From Adenanthera pavonina (Eukaryota > Streptophyta > Magnoliopsida > Fabales > Fabaceae), in NCBI GenBank assembly GCA_026686845.1, contig JAIVEN010000012.1, positions 7,752,501-7,816,500 on the forward strand: a DNA stretch of 64,000 bases, in the 5' to 3' direction. Under the pieces are notes generated by a model that saw nothing but the letters and a program-made list of their open reading frames with translations, searched no databases and was not told the DNA's origin. Shown piece after piece: positions 10,980 through 23,022 of this stretch. Every line of letters starts with the position of its first letter. Position 1 is the first letter of the stretch. A program made the position numbers and the translations under genes.

Positions 10980-11640
10980 ATGCTCACTGCAACAGCAAGC
11001 CTCATCTTTATAATAAAATGAGAAATTTGATTAAAAAAACGTCAATAATGAGCGTATGAATTTCTTTTTCATTTTTTATCTTAAAATATTAGTGATATAT
11101 TTATCAGCTAAATGCGCGCAAAAGATTTTGATTCAATATTAATTAAGTGGACAAAAAAAAGATTCAAAATTAATTAATATCAATAACAAATAATATATTT
11201 AAACCTTAAATATTATTTTCATTTAATTTTTTTATTATTATTTTCTTTTGTTCCAGTAACTAAATGAAGTGTATCACTTTCTTTTTCTAAATGTTATAAG
11301 CACTTTAAATAATCATTAACTAAAAAAAATTATAGGCCAAGAATATTAAGATAAAAACATTATTGCTAATTATATTGATACAAAAAATTTAAATACATTT
11401 TGTTTTCTAATAAAAAAATATGTTTTCATTTTCCTAAAAAGGAGGAACGTTTTCTCGCAACAAAGGTATCAACTTAAAATGAATTCCCAGCTGGGATACT
11501 TATCATTTATAAGCAGGATTGTCAAAATCAGGTGGGCTATTTTTAATTTTATTTTATTCTTATAACTTTTAATATTTTTATTTTAATAGATAGTGAATGT
11601 AAAATAAAGATAATATTCTAATTGTCATATTTTTTAGAGT
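10980..11640. other. AT-rich stretch without a gene
   Basis: I see no coding signal, terminal repeat or RNA-gene feature here. It is poly-A/T-rich with short homopolymer runs. Confidence 0.5.
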
Positions 11641-11654
11641 GAATTTGTCACTAA

Positions 11655-11790
11655 CTAAATTTGGCATAAGTGGTAGCTAGAGGCTTTAATTTCACTCTTA
11701 AGTACATGATTAGAAATTCAATTCCTAGCTAGTATAGAGTAAATTTAGTTGAAAGGGACACTATCCTTTGCTCGCAATAATTCTTGCCCC
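11655..11790 (+). mobile_element. Possible tRNA-derived SINE fragment
   Basis: TGGCATAAGTGGTAGC at about 11662-11677 resembles a pol III A box, and AATTCAATTCC at 11715-11725 resembles a B box (GGTTCRANNCC, 9 of 11). The spacing is about 50 bp. I see no clear 3' tail or TSD, so this may be chance. Confidence 0.3.
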
Positions 11791-12286
11791 CTGATAGAAG
11801 ATACTTTTAATCTACGACCAAAATGAACTTTTTCAATGGTAAGCCTTAGAATCTGGAATCCAAAAATTAAAGGGTTATACCTATTAATAAATTTTTTGGC
11901 CTATTTTACCCTTTAATTGTAACCACTTAGGCTATTTATTACTAAAACATATTAAATAGTGATATTTTAATAAAATATTGTTCTTTAGGATATTTATTAG
12001 CTCTTTTAATTTATGTATATAACTCCAAAATTCTAAAATAACACTTAAAAGAGAAAAATCTTAAAACATAACAATTAAAAAGGAAGAGAGGGAGTATATT
12101 TTAAATTTATCTACAATTTTTTGCATTTTATTAAAAAATTAAGTTCCTAATATTCAGGAGTAATTTTTTTTATTGTATAATTAATGGATGTTAACGTTTA
12201 CTAACACAAAAATAAGTGCTAATAAGGTAAGTAATAACATGTGATGGGATGGAATAAAACTTGTGCTTTTTTGCTTCTGTGCTTTA

Positions 12287-12530
12287 CTCCTTTCAATCCA
12301 AAATATAAGTCCTCTTTAGGTAAAGTCAAAAGTATTAATGATTTTTTTTCTAATTTATTTTTATCATTAATTAGCTCATGAGAAATAAAGTTGTTTTGGA
12401 AATTATATTTATTAAGAGTAATGTTAGAAAACAATATAAATTTTTGACAAATTAGAGTAGTTTAATTTCCTTCCTTGGTTTGTATGCACTTTGTCAAAGA
12501 GGATTTATATTTTTGACTGGATGGAGGGAG
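12287..12530. mobile_element. Stowaway-like MITE (Tc1/mariner type)
   Basis: This is a 244-bp element with TA on both sides (12285-12286 and 12531-12532). The left end (CTCC-TTTCAATCCAAAATATAAGTCC type) is the inverted, imperfect match of the right end (complement CTCCCTCCATCC...AAAAATATAAATCC). The CTCCCTCC terminus and TA target are hallmarks of Stowaway. There is no coding capacity. Confidence 0.85.
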
Positions 12531-12574
12531 TATTTGATTATAATATAAAAATGAATAAAAAATGAAATGCACGC

Positions 12575-15500
12575 TATAATATCCTTATTTTTATGGGATG
12601 TTACAAAATGAATAAAAAATGAGAAAATAAGCGAGACGAAAAAGTTATATATTTGGATTTTAGAATAAATTAATTTCCCATTTAATTTTCAGAAAAAGTT
12701 ATGTTTGATCCTTAATTGAAATTAATTTTTCATAAGGTCTTTAGAAGAAATTAATTTCAGAAATTATCCCAAAAAATATATAATATACCACTTAAATGGA
12801 AGTATGTCTCGAGCTGAGCACAACAGTATAAGTATTGCATGGCCAAGAGGTCTAAGATAAAAAATAGACCAATTTAAAAGTTAATATGAATAGTGAAAAA
12901 GAAATAACAAAAAAAATTGACCTTTGAGAAAAATTACAAGAAAATGTTCGGAAGAATGGGTAATTACGTTTGTAACCCAACTTAAGGGTAAAACGGTCAT
13001 TTCCCAAATAAGGGAATAAAATGTGAAAATGTCATTTTAGCCCCAAGGGAAAAATGCTGATAACATAAAATATACAAAGAAGTAGCGAAAACTGAGGGAC
13101 ACAGAAAGAAATGGAAAATGGCAAACTGGTCATTTTTCCAAGTTAGACCAGAAAATGAGAAAATCGTAATTTTGCCTATAGAAATGATACGTTTAGTCCC
13201 CAAAAGAAAGAGTTTTATTACAAATTAGTCCTCCGAGAAAGTTACGAAAAAGGATCCAAAAGTTTCAAGAATTATAAATTAGCCATGGGTAAAGGTATTC
13301 TTATAAATATGATAAATTATAGTCAAAATAAAGGTCTTGATGAGCTAAACCTAATGGAATGCTGATTGGTATTTGATAAAGTTAGTTAAATTTATTATGG
13401 ATAATTAAAACAAAAGTTAATATTTTACTCAACAAAGATTATTTGGACTGCTAAAAAAGCAATACCGGGTCAAGGACAATAAATAGATCTCACCCAAATA
13501 TAGTTTGGGGCAAGATGATGATTTAAGTATAAAAGTAATTTTTGGATAATTCTGTATCAATTTAATGGTAATTATGGTAAAAATATTTAATTAGTACAGG
13601 TAAAATAAATCAGTAAAGATTATTTTAGTCCATTAAAATGTATAAAGCAATTTTTGGCCCAAAAACCTTGCAAGTGGCATTTGAATTTGCAGATAGGACA
13701 AGGAGGGAATTAGTTAAAAAGCTTTATTAAAGAAGTCAAATTAACCATGTTGGTTAATTAATCAAACTTTACTATTCATCCCTCTCATCTCTCTCCCTAA
13801 GAAGCATGCTTAAGCCACTTCAAACACATTCTCTCCTTCATTTTGTCGTGCAAGATAGCAGCCCCAAGTGAGAGGAAGAGCTAAAAAAAAAAAAATTCAA
13901 AGAGAAAGAAGAGCACAAGAGGTCAAGGTTGAAGCTCAATTTTCAAAGGTGATCTTAAATGGTTTCTAGCTTGAGTTTCTATGTAGTTATTGTTGTTTTC
14001 ATGAAGTTTTCTCTTCCCTTTCTTCTCTAAGTTTTCAACCATGGAGGATTTTAGAGAGAGAAAGTGGGTTTATGTTAAATAAACATGGGGAAAAGCTTAG
14101 AATAGGTGAGAAGAGCATGAAAACATAAGTTATTACAAGTTGTTTGAAGCAAATGATTTTCCTCCAATTTCTTCAAATTTTTGGCCCAATTAGGGTTTGA
14201 AATAGGAAAGGAATTTCATGGTTTTAACCTAAAAAATGGATTCCCCATGGTCCAAAATCTTAAAAGCAAGTGTGTTGTACAAAGAAGGATAAAAGGTGTG
14301 CAAAATGGAATTTTATGGTTCAAGTGTGTATTTTGTGAAGTGAATCATGAAACTAGTGGCTAATGGCCTTGTTTTATGATACTATAGGGTTCCAAGAAGT
14401 GAAAAGAGATCAAAGGAAGTGTGCACAAGGTTTGGAAAGTCCAAAGCTAGTCTACTAACCTAATCTTGCATTATATTGTTATGTAGTTTGTAATGATTTT
14501 TATGTTATCCCAAATATTTGTAATGATGTATTATGATAATTTGTTGATATTGACTGAGTTATTTGAGGGTTCATGTGACCTCGGAATATCCAAAATACAA
14601 GGTAAAACTCTGTCCAATTTTCTATAAAATGTTTGAGTATAGATAATTGTAAATGTTTGAATGATAATTTGATGATGTATGCTTGCATTATATGATAAAA
14701 TATTTGCTTGTTGGTAGTGACTAGTGAGATTCTTTGAATCTCACCCTCCCTAAATGATTAACATGCTAGGCTCAAATCATGTCAACGATGACAAGGAAGC
14801 TATGAAGAAAGAAGAAGGGAATTGTTACTTGAATTGATAAACCAAGCTATGAGGTCATTTTTTGAAATATTATGAAATTCATGTATATGTTATTAGATCT
14901 GTACCTCAATGAAGTTATGTTCCCTTGAGTATCATGAAATGATATATATAGATGTGAAACCAAGAAATGTAAACAAGTTATGAAGTTTATTTTGCCAAGT
15001 GATGTATGAAAAAGCTCATTTTCAACACTCTAAGGATAACGTAGGGACTGTTCATTATGACAAGGCAATAAGTTTAAATGCTTTATATACTCTAAAAGTA
15101 GATAGAATAAGTTTTTTAAAGAGTCAAAAGGCCACTTAAATTGGATAAATTTACAATTTATGTGAATTTTCAAATTTAGAGTTCAGAACAGGACAAAGAT
15201 GGTAAACCGGAACCTTTAATCATAGATACTGAGAATTTCAAAAGGAATTATAAAATCATGTAGAGCTTCAAAAATTCAATGGTTTACATGTGTGGAAAGT
15301 CCTATGACTTAGGTTTAAAATGCCACTGATTTAGAAGTAGTTAAAGCTATATATTAAAATATTGTAGGTTTTCCTAAAACTAGTCTAGTTAGAGTTGAGT
15401 TCTGACTTAAGTCGATTCCATGCCCTTTTCCTATAGAATAAATGTACAAGAAATATGGCTAGAAAGGAGACACACAAAGTTTTCCAATGAGATAAAGAAC

Positions 15501-15888
15501 ACATAATTTGGCTAAGAATAGCACGAGATATGAATTTTTAAAAATAAGGCCAAAATTCAAGGAAGTTTCAAAATGACTAAATATATAGTAAATTTTAAGG
15601 AATAAACTGTAAGAATTGGCCTAGTGAATGTTCTATTCCATATTTTTCCCATGTAGAGAAGGTTTTGAACTATTTTTGGAGACTTGAATCACTTTAATAA
15701 AATTTTTGTAGAATTAGTTATGAATTTTCAAAATTCATCAGGAAAAATGGAAAATGCTCAATGAATAGTACCATGAAATATGAAAATTCTGTTTATAATT
15801 TTTATTGATTCAAGCTTCTAAATCATGATGAAATGACCCTCTAATATTCTAATATATGGAAAAATGGGCCTAAGTATAAGGTGTTACA
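12575..15888 (+). mobile_element. F1-family solo LTR (F1-b), 3.31 kb
   Basis: Starts TATAATATCC (from an original TG) and ends AAGGTGTTACA. It is flanked by CACGC (12570-12574) and CACGT (15889-15893), a 5-bp TSD with one C/T difference. It is collinear over its length with F1-c (17046-20324) and, more loosely, with F1-d (31206-33777). The first ~300 bp hold the conserved 'aatggaag..tgtc.cgagctgagc' segment. At 14726-14746 lies the hairpin GTGAGATTC-TTT-GAATCTCAC, followed by a conserved 'accctccctaaatgattaacatgc'. No gag or pol is present, so it is a solo LTR or a non-autonomous unit with no coding part. It landed inside the right terminal repeat of the 9147-15924 element. Confidence 0.83.
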
Positions 15889-17045
15889 CACGTCGTGCAC
15901 CTCAAGTGCACGGGATCCATTACCAATAATTCATTATGGGCAAAAGAGCATCTTTGATTGATTATAGCTGTGATGCGGCTATGTTGAAAGTACCTATTAC
16001 ACAAAAGATAATTACACTTAGGGACCAAAGATTTTGAAATAACAGAAAAAAGTCTAATGGTACAAAATTTAACAAAATTTTATTATTAAATTACTTAAAT
16101 ACTCTTCCTGAAATGATATTATTAAATGGTTGAAGAAGAGTATTAAAATGTAGACGTAAATGTGTTAAATTTTTTAAATTGAGTGCCAATTAATATGGGT
16201 TAACAATTGTAACTTGTGGCTGAAATTTCATTCCTTAATGTAAAATAGGGCAAGAGTAATGTCAAATATTGAAATGACAATATTAAATAACTGAATAGGA
16301 GTGTCAAAAACTGAAAGTATGACTTCTAACTTTAAAAGTTTAGGGTATCAAATGTCAATGTTTGATCCTTATTCTTAGCTATTTGACACTTTCATTTTAG
16401 GATTTAACACTAATTTCCAGTTGTTTTACATTGAATAGTTTATGCTAACTAAAATTAGAACTCTCATTCTCAATTTTTAACACTCCTCATTAGCTATTTG
16501 ATATAACATCCTACAACTTCTAGACCAAAACTCAAAAGAACATGCAAAAACACAGCACAAGAATGCTTAATGATAGGGTGTCACCGCGACGTGGCTACTT
16601 GGCGTCATGGCATGACATAGTTTTGAACAAAAAAAATGTAGAAATAGATGAGCATGACGCCGCGGTGCTAATTGCAATAGAGACATAATCTTTTTTGCTA
16701 ATATTTCCGACCAACTTCCAGCACGCATAACTTCTCACTCCAACCTTTGATTCACCAGATTCCAAAGCGTACAAATCACTTTACTCCTCCTCTAACTACT
16801 GGCATAGATTGTATCCCAAAATTTCTCCGTACAAAGATTTTAGACACCCATGACCAAAATGGTTGTTTTTAATCCAAAACATTACTCTAACACCTTCCAT
16901 TCCAAAAAGAACACCTTTTGACTACCAAATATTTTCTAACAGATCACAAATCACCCAGAAACATTGTCTAAGGAGGTTGCACCCTAAGGGAACCACTCCC
17001 TTAGAATTTGATCCTCTCGAACCCTAACTTGCCGTATAAGTTTTG

Positions 17046-20000
17046 TGTCATATCCCTATTTTTATAGGATGCAATAAAATGTATGAAAAGAAATGAAGGA
17101 AGATGGTAAGGCTATACGCTCAGTCTCTAACTGGAACTAATTTTTCATATTGTTTTTAGAAGAAGTTATGTTTGATTCTTAATTGGAATTAATTTTCCAT
17201 AAGGTTCTGAACAGAAATTAATTTCAGAACTTACCGTGGAAGGTATACAATATACCACTTGAATGGAAGCGTGTCCCGAGCTAAGCGCAATGGTATAAAT
17301 ATTGCGTAGCCGGGAGGTCTAAGTTGAGAGAAAGACTAATTTAAAAGTTAATGTGAATAGTAAAAAAAAATAATTAAAAAATTAGTCTTTGGAAACAATT
17401 ACAATAAAGTCCTCAGAAGAATTAGTAATAACGTTTTTGACCTGGCTCATGGCAAAATGGTCATTTCTCAAGTTAGGGAATAAATTGTGAAAATTGAATT
17501 TAAGTCCCAAGGGGGAAAATGCTAATATCGTTGAATGTATAGAGAAACTGTGAAAACGGAAAGATACAAAAAGAAACAAAAAAGGGCAAATTGATCATTT
17601 TTCCAAGTTAGATTAGAAAATGAGAAAATCATAATTTTTCCCATAAAAATGAAAATACATTGCAATTTAGTCATCAAAAGAAGGAATTTTATAGTAAATT
17701 GGTTCTTGGAAAAATTATGAAAAATGGCCCGAAAGTTTCAAGAATTATAAAGTAGCACTTGGTCAAGGGTATTTTAAATATAAAAAATTATAGTCAAAAT
17801 AAAGGTCTTGATGAGTTAAGCAAAATGGAATGCTGATTGGTATTTAATAAAGTTAGTATAAATTTATTATGGGTAATTAGAAGAAAAGTTGATATTTTAC
17901 TTAATAAAGGTTATTTGGACTACCGAAAAAGCAGTACCAGGTCATGAAAAGTAAATGGACCTCACCCAAATATAGTTTGGGACAAGATGATGATTTAAAT
18001 CCATTAGTAATTTTTGGATAATTCTGTACCAATTTAATAACAATTATGATAAATGTACTTAATCGGTACAGGAAAAATTAATCGGTAGAGAGTATATTGG
18101 TGCATAAAAATTATTGAAGCAATTTTTGGAAAATTTTGGCTTAAATCATGTCTGAATTGGCAAAGGGAACAAGGAGGGAATTAATCAAAAAGCTTTATTA
18201 AAGTTAACCAAATTTGTTAATTAAACCAATTGTACTATTCATGCATTTCATCTCTTTCCTCCAAATGCTTAGTTAAGGTGTGGTTAAGTCTTCATAAAAT
18301 ACAAAGAGAAAAGAGAAGACAAGAAGCAAGTATACAAGTTTAAGTTGTCAAGGTAAGCTTTTACCATTCTTATCTTGTGTTCTCAAAGCTTCTAGGAAGA
18401 GTTTCATGGAGTATATTTCCTTCCACACATCCCTCAAGTTTCAGCCAAGGTTAGGGTAGTGATTGCAAGTTGAAGTTTTATGCAATAAACATAGGGGAAA
18501 CACTCAACTAGCCACTTGAAGCATGAATTAGAATGTGGTTGGTTGTTTGTCAAAGGAAACCATTTTCTCTTCTTATTTTGTTAGTTTCAGCCAGAACTGA
18601 ATAGCAACCTAGAGTAGGAATTTCATTATTTTGATTCCAAAAATGGATTCCTCATGGCCCAAAACCTTAAGAACAACCATCAGTTCAAAGAAAAACCAAG
18701 AAGAAAGCAAAGAGAAAATTCAAGGGTGTTTAGTGAGCATTGTGTGAAGTTAGACAAGAACCAGTGGCTTATATGGTTCATTGGTACTATGTTTAGGTTC
18801 AAGAAAGCTTAAAGAAGTGTGTGGAAGAGGCACAACTCAAGGGAAAAGCAAGTAGAAGCACAAGGTAGCAAGCTTCTTATTTATACTTTATGTATCATAA
18901 TTGATTTTCATGAAGTTATTGCTATGCCATATATTTATAATGATATTTTGTGATGAATTGTGATGATTGGCTGAGGTGTTTGATGAGGTTTAAGAACTCT
19001 GGATGTCCATTTTATAAAATGAAACTCCGCCAAAATTTTTACAAAATATTATGGCATTGATTGTTTCAAGTATTTGATGAATGATTTTATGATATTTCAA
19101 TGTTTTGTATGATAATATGATTATATGAATGGGTTGCTACTACGGAGATTCTTTGAATCTCACCCTCCCTAAATGATTAACATGCTAGGCTCAAACTATG
19201 GCAACGATGACAAGGAAGCTATGGAGAAGGAAGAAGGAAATTGTTACTTGAATTGATGAATCAACCTATGATGTCATCTTTTGAAATATTATGAAAATCA
19301 TGTATATGTTATTAGATCTATACCTCAATGAATTTATGTTCCTTTGAGTATCATGAAATGATTGGTATAGATTTAAAACCAAGAATAATGATGTAAACAA
19401 ATTATGAAGCTTATTTTGCCAAGTGATGTATGAAAAAAAACTCATTTTAAACACTCTGAGGATAACATAGGTATTGTTCATACAAGAAAAGGTGATAAGT
19501 TTGAATGGTTTATATACTCTAAAAGTAGATATAATAAGCTTTTCAAAGAGTGAAAGAGCACCTACATTGAATAAATGTACAATTTATTGTGAATTTTCAA
19601 AATTAGAGTTTAGAACAGGGCAAGGCTGGAAAACTGGAATCTTTAATCATAGATACTGGGAATTTTAAAAGGCATTATAAAATCATGTGGAGCTTCAAAA
19701 ATTCAGTGGTTTACATATGCAAAGTTCTATGACTTGGGTTTAAAATGCCACTAGTTTGGAAGTAATTGGAGCTATATATTAAAAGATATGTAGGTTTTCC
19801 TAAAACTGGTCCAGTTAGAGTTGAGTTCTGACTCTTAATGATTTAAGTCAATTCTATACCTTGTACCAGTAGAATAAATGTACAAGAAAATATGGCTAGA
19901 AAGTAGACACATAGGGCTCTCCAATGATATAAAGAACACATGATTTGGCTTAGAATATATTAAGATATGAATTTTTAAATATAAGGCCAAAATCCTAGAA

Positions 20001-20324
20001 AATTTCAAAATAACCAAATATATAGTAAACCTTTAAGGAATAAACTGTGCAAATTGAACCAGAAAATGCTCTATTTCCTATTTTTTCCATATATAAAATC
20101 TTTTTATATTTTTAAAGACTTAAATCACTTTAATAAGATTTTTATAGAATTAGTTATGAATTTTTAAATTTCGTCAGGAAAAAAGGAAAATGTCAGTGAA
20201 CAGTATAACAAAAAATGAAAGTTCTTTTTTTAAATTTTATGTGATTCAAGCTTCTAATCAAGTATAATTGGATTCTAATGGAGACTAATACATGAGAAAA
20301 TGGGTCTAAAAGTAAGGTGTTACA
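17046..20324 (+). mobile_element. F1-family solo LTR (F1-c), perfect TSD
   Basis: Starts TGTCATATCC, ends AAGGTGTTACA, 3,279 bp. It is flanked on both sides by a perfect 5-bp TTTTG (17041-17045 and 20325-20329), which marks LTR-retrotransposon integration. A TATAAATA sequence near 17294-17301, about 250 bp into the LTR, could be its promoter TATA box. The equivalent in F1-b reads TATAAGTA. The conserved hairpin GAGATTCTTTGAATCTC is at about 19145-19161. It is inserted in F2-A. Confidence 0.88.
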
Positions 20325-21622
20325 TTTTGTATCCATTTTCCAGTAAACTCATCAATATTCCTGAAGGAGGCTTATAAACTATGCAAACTTGATATAAACC
20401 ACGTGAGCAATCCACTATTCAACCCCAAACACATCAAGATAACAAACAGACTATACTCCTTAGTATTCATAACAGTCACGACTTTAAGCATCACAAGGAC
20501 AACCAATGGCTTAGACCACGCAAGACACTTACATCCTTTCAAGCATGTCATACATATCCCATCACAATACAATCTCAACAAGTCTTAACATCACAAGTCA
20601 TAGTAAGACATGCATGAGAGACAAGGATCTCAGGGACAATCTAAAAGGAATCACAAACCACTATTACATATGGCATCAATCTTGATCCTACACTTGACAC
20701 AATATTACAACTTAACATGCATTCTTAGATAGATATATACCAACATAAGTACTCTAATATCTTGTAGGTCCCCAAAGGGACTCATCCACCTTTGCTTTCT
20801 CATTGCTAAAACTAGATCTCATTCTTGTAAATGTTTATTCATGAGGGATGAGACAAAAGTCCCAGTAACCAAGGAGCAACCAAACAAACAAAAACATGGG
20901 TTTAACATAGGAGATTCAATATGTCCATTAAATCATAAAATACAATATAAGTTCAGATATAAAGGAACAATGCAAGCTTATATATATGTGCAAATTGTGC
21001 CATGCATGATACAATATTCATGATATGCAACATAAACCCACATCAATCACAATAAGAACCATGAGCTAGTTACCATCACAAGGTAACCTCGACAAGTGGC
21101 CTTCTTCTAATGTTCAGTGAAGGACAATTTTAGGGCAACTATTAAGCTCACTTTCCACTAGTCATGGCCAGTCAAAGGCCATTTCACTAATGGTTGGACC
21201 ATACTTCTTTTCTTAAACCACCCGAATTGGTTGCTATTTAGAGAAGGTGCATCCATAATCTATTGCCACCTAAATCTCCCGGTCGAGGATGACTATTTAA
21301 TGGCTAGGATATCATAAGTCGTACTGCTTGAATACAGGTCCTCATGTGTTATTTAGTAAATTGGCATAGCCCATGGTATTAAGGCATCGTCACCCTAACA
21401 ATATCATGCCTCCACAATGTTTGACTCGTAACAATGCTTGATGCATGCTAACATGTAATTCATGCCATAGATATATATCATCATGCTAACATGTCAATAT
21501 CATCATATAAGATGTCTCATAGGGATGCATAATAACCATGTATATACATATATCAACATCCGTCATTCTTAGGGGCATGAACACATATGTATACATTCAC
21601 ATTGGCTGGTTTCATTTATTAC

Positions 21623-21643
21623 CATCATCATCATCATCATCAT
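21623..21643 (+). repeat. (ATC)n microsatellite
   Basis: Seven tandem ATC/CAT triplets inside F2-A. The surrounding CAT-rich stretch recurs in F2-B and F2-C, so it is a family trait that varies in length. Confidence 0.9.
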
Positions 21644-21867
21644 GTAAGACTAAACATAGGTTTGCACAATACTCATAATCAATGCTCACTATTATCACCA
21701 TCATATGTATATATACGTGTACATATTCATTCACATTAGCCATTCACATCCATTGTCATCATTTTTATTATTATTATGCTATTAAGCTTTCATGTTCAAT
21801 TCATTATCATTAATATAGTCATTATCATCATTATCAATATCATATTAACACTGCATCTTTACACATG

Positions 21868-22149
21868 CTCCCTTCATTCCTTAATATAAGAGATAATTGG
21901 TGGAGTTTCTATGTTTCAAAATATAAGGGACAAGGGGTTTGTTTGGTATATTTAATTTTTTTCCAAAAATACCCTTGATTAAGATGGCATTTTTCTAATA
22001 CAATTATTTATATTAATTATATAATGTAAAAGTTATTAACATTAAATGAGGGTACCTTTGGAAAATATTTTATATTCCAGACAAATTTATTACTTTTCTC
22101 GATCTGTGTGATTTTATCTTTTATCTCTTATATTAAGGAATGGAGGGAG
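21868..22149. mobile_element. Stowaway-like MITE
   Basis: A 282-bp element. The left end CTCCCTTCATTCCTTAATA, continuing TAAGAGATAA, is matched by the complement of the right end (CTCCCTCCATTCCTTAATA, TAAGAGATAAA). TG stands at 21866-21867 and TA at 22150-22151, consistent with a TA target with one mutation. It carries no ORF. It has different inner sequence from the MITE at 12287 and is closer to pristine at its ends. Confidence 0.88.
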
Positions 22150-22220
22150 TAACATTTATCCGTATACACCACAAATTATGGCCCAAGACCTTTCTCACCT
22201 ACTTGGGTATATATATTTAT

Positions 22221-22247
22221 ACACATACACACACACACACACACACA
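22221..22247 (+). repeat. (AC)n microsatellite
   Basis: A run of AC dinucleotides with one AT interruption, inside F2-A. Confidence 0.9.
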
Positions 22248-23022
22248 AACATACATAATTAGTCATTTCCATATCCTATCAAAATTTTCCCAAAAGATAA
22301 AGGGTTCGAGAAAACTTACTAGCCGTGATTTAAAAGCACATATCATGATATAAAAAGTTTAAAACTTATTAAACAAACAAAGTTACTCCTTGATTACCTC
22401 AAATCTCAATAGGCTATAAAATCTTCAACTATATACATATAAGAGGGAATGCAAGTCCAAGTCAACTAGATAGCACAACACTAAACAAAGCCCAAACATT
22501 CTACAAAACTCCAATTAGACCATTAAAATTATCCAATACCATTTAGCATATACAAACCAAATCCTCGTCATGCAACAAGTTAGCCACTTATTGGTGAATT
22601 GACTGCTTCCAAACAACTTCTTGAAGCATAATTACCTTTACAACACAAGGCACACCCTACATAAATAATCAAACACACATATCAAGACAAGTTATAACCT
22701 TCGGTATAGCTCAAACCGATATCTTGAGTATAAACCCAACGAAACCAAGATACCAACCATATACTTACCCATCAATATACTCAATTCAACTCCTAAAACT
22801 AACCATGAGTCTATGTAATTAAGACATACCAAGAATTTCTGAGATTGGAGTCTAGGGCTTGAAGAAACAATAATATAAACACCCAAAATTCATAACCTAA
22901 AGCTTAGAGATACCAAATAACACTTTATTGAAATATTTAAACACAAACCAATTGGTAGAAACTCACCCAAACTTGGAAATCACAATCACTATTACAAAAT
23001 ACTTAGAAACATTCAGTAAGAG

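Larger units (their letters stand above)
9147..15924. mobile_element. Probable old TIR DNA element, enlarged by later insertions
   Basis: The left end (9147-9206) and the complement of the right end share a pattern: GATCC-Y-GTG-Y-ACTT, then GTGCACG-R-CGTGCATTT. The right terminal repeat was itself split by the F1 LTR at 12575-15888 and resumes at 15894. Direct repeats of 9 bp with two mismatches flank it (9138-9146 ATTAATTAA, 15925-15933 AATAATTCA), and both flanks are the same tandem repeat, with matching words outside. I saw no transposase. Contents besides the F1 LTR are a CT-rich minisatellite, a Helitron-type terminus, a LINE tail, a SINE-like stretch and a MITE. The ends are diverged, so the call is an inference. 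Confidence 0.42.

Noticed and set aside
12060..12100. A 'gagagggagta' word as another MITE end
   Set aside because: Only one end is seen. No matching inverted terminus with a TA target nearby.
20403..21023. Two ~60-codon ORFs in F2-A
   Set aside because: They lie inside a solo LTR, have no similarity to each other or to known domains, and are broken in F2-B and F2-C.
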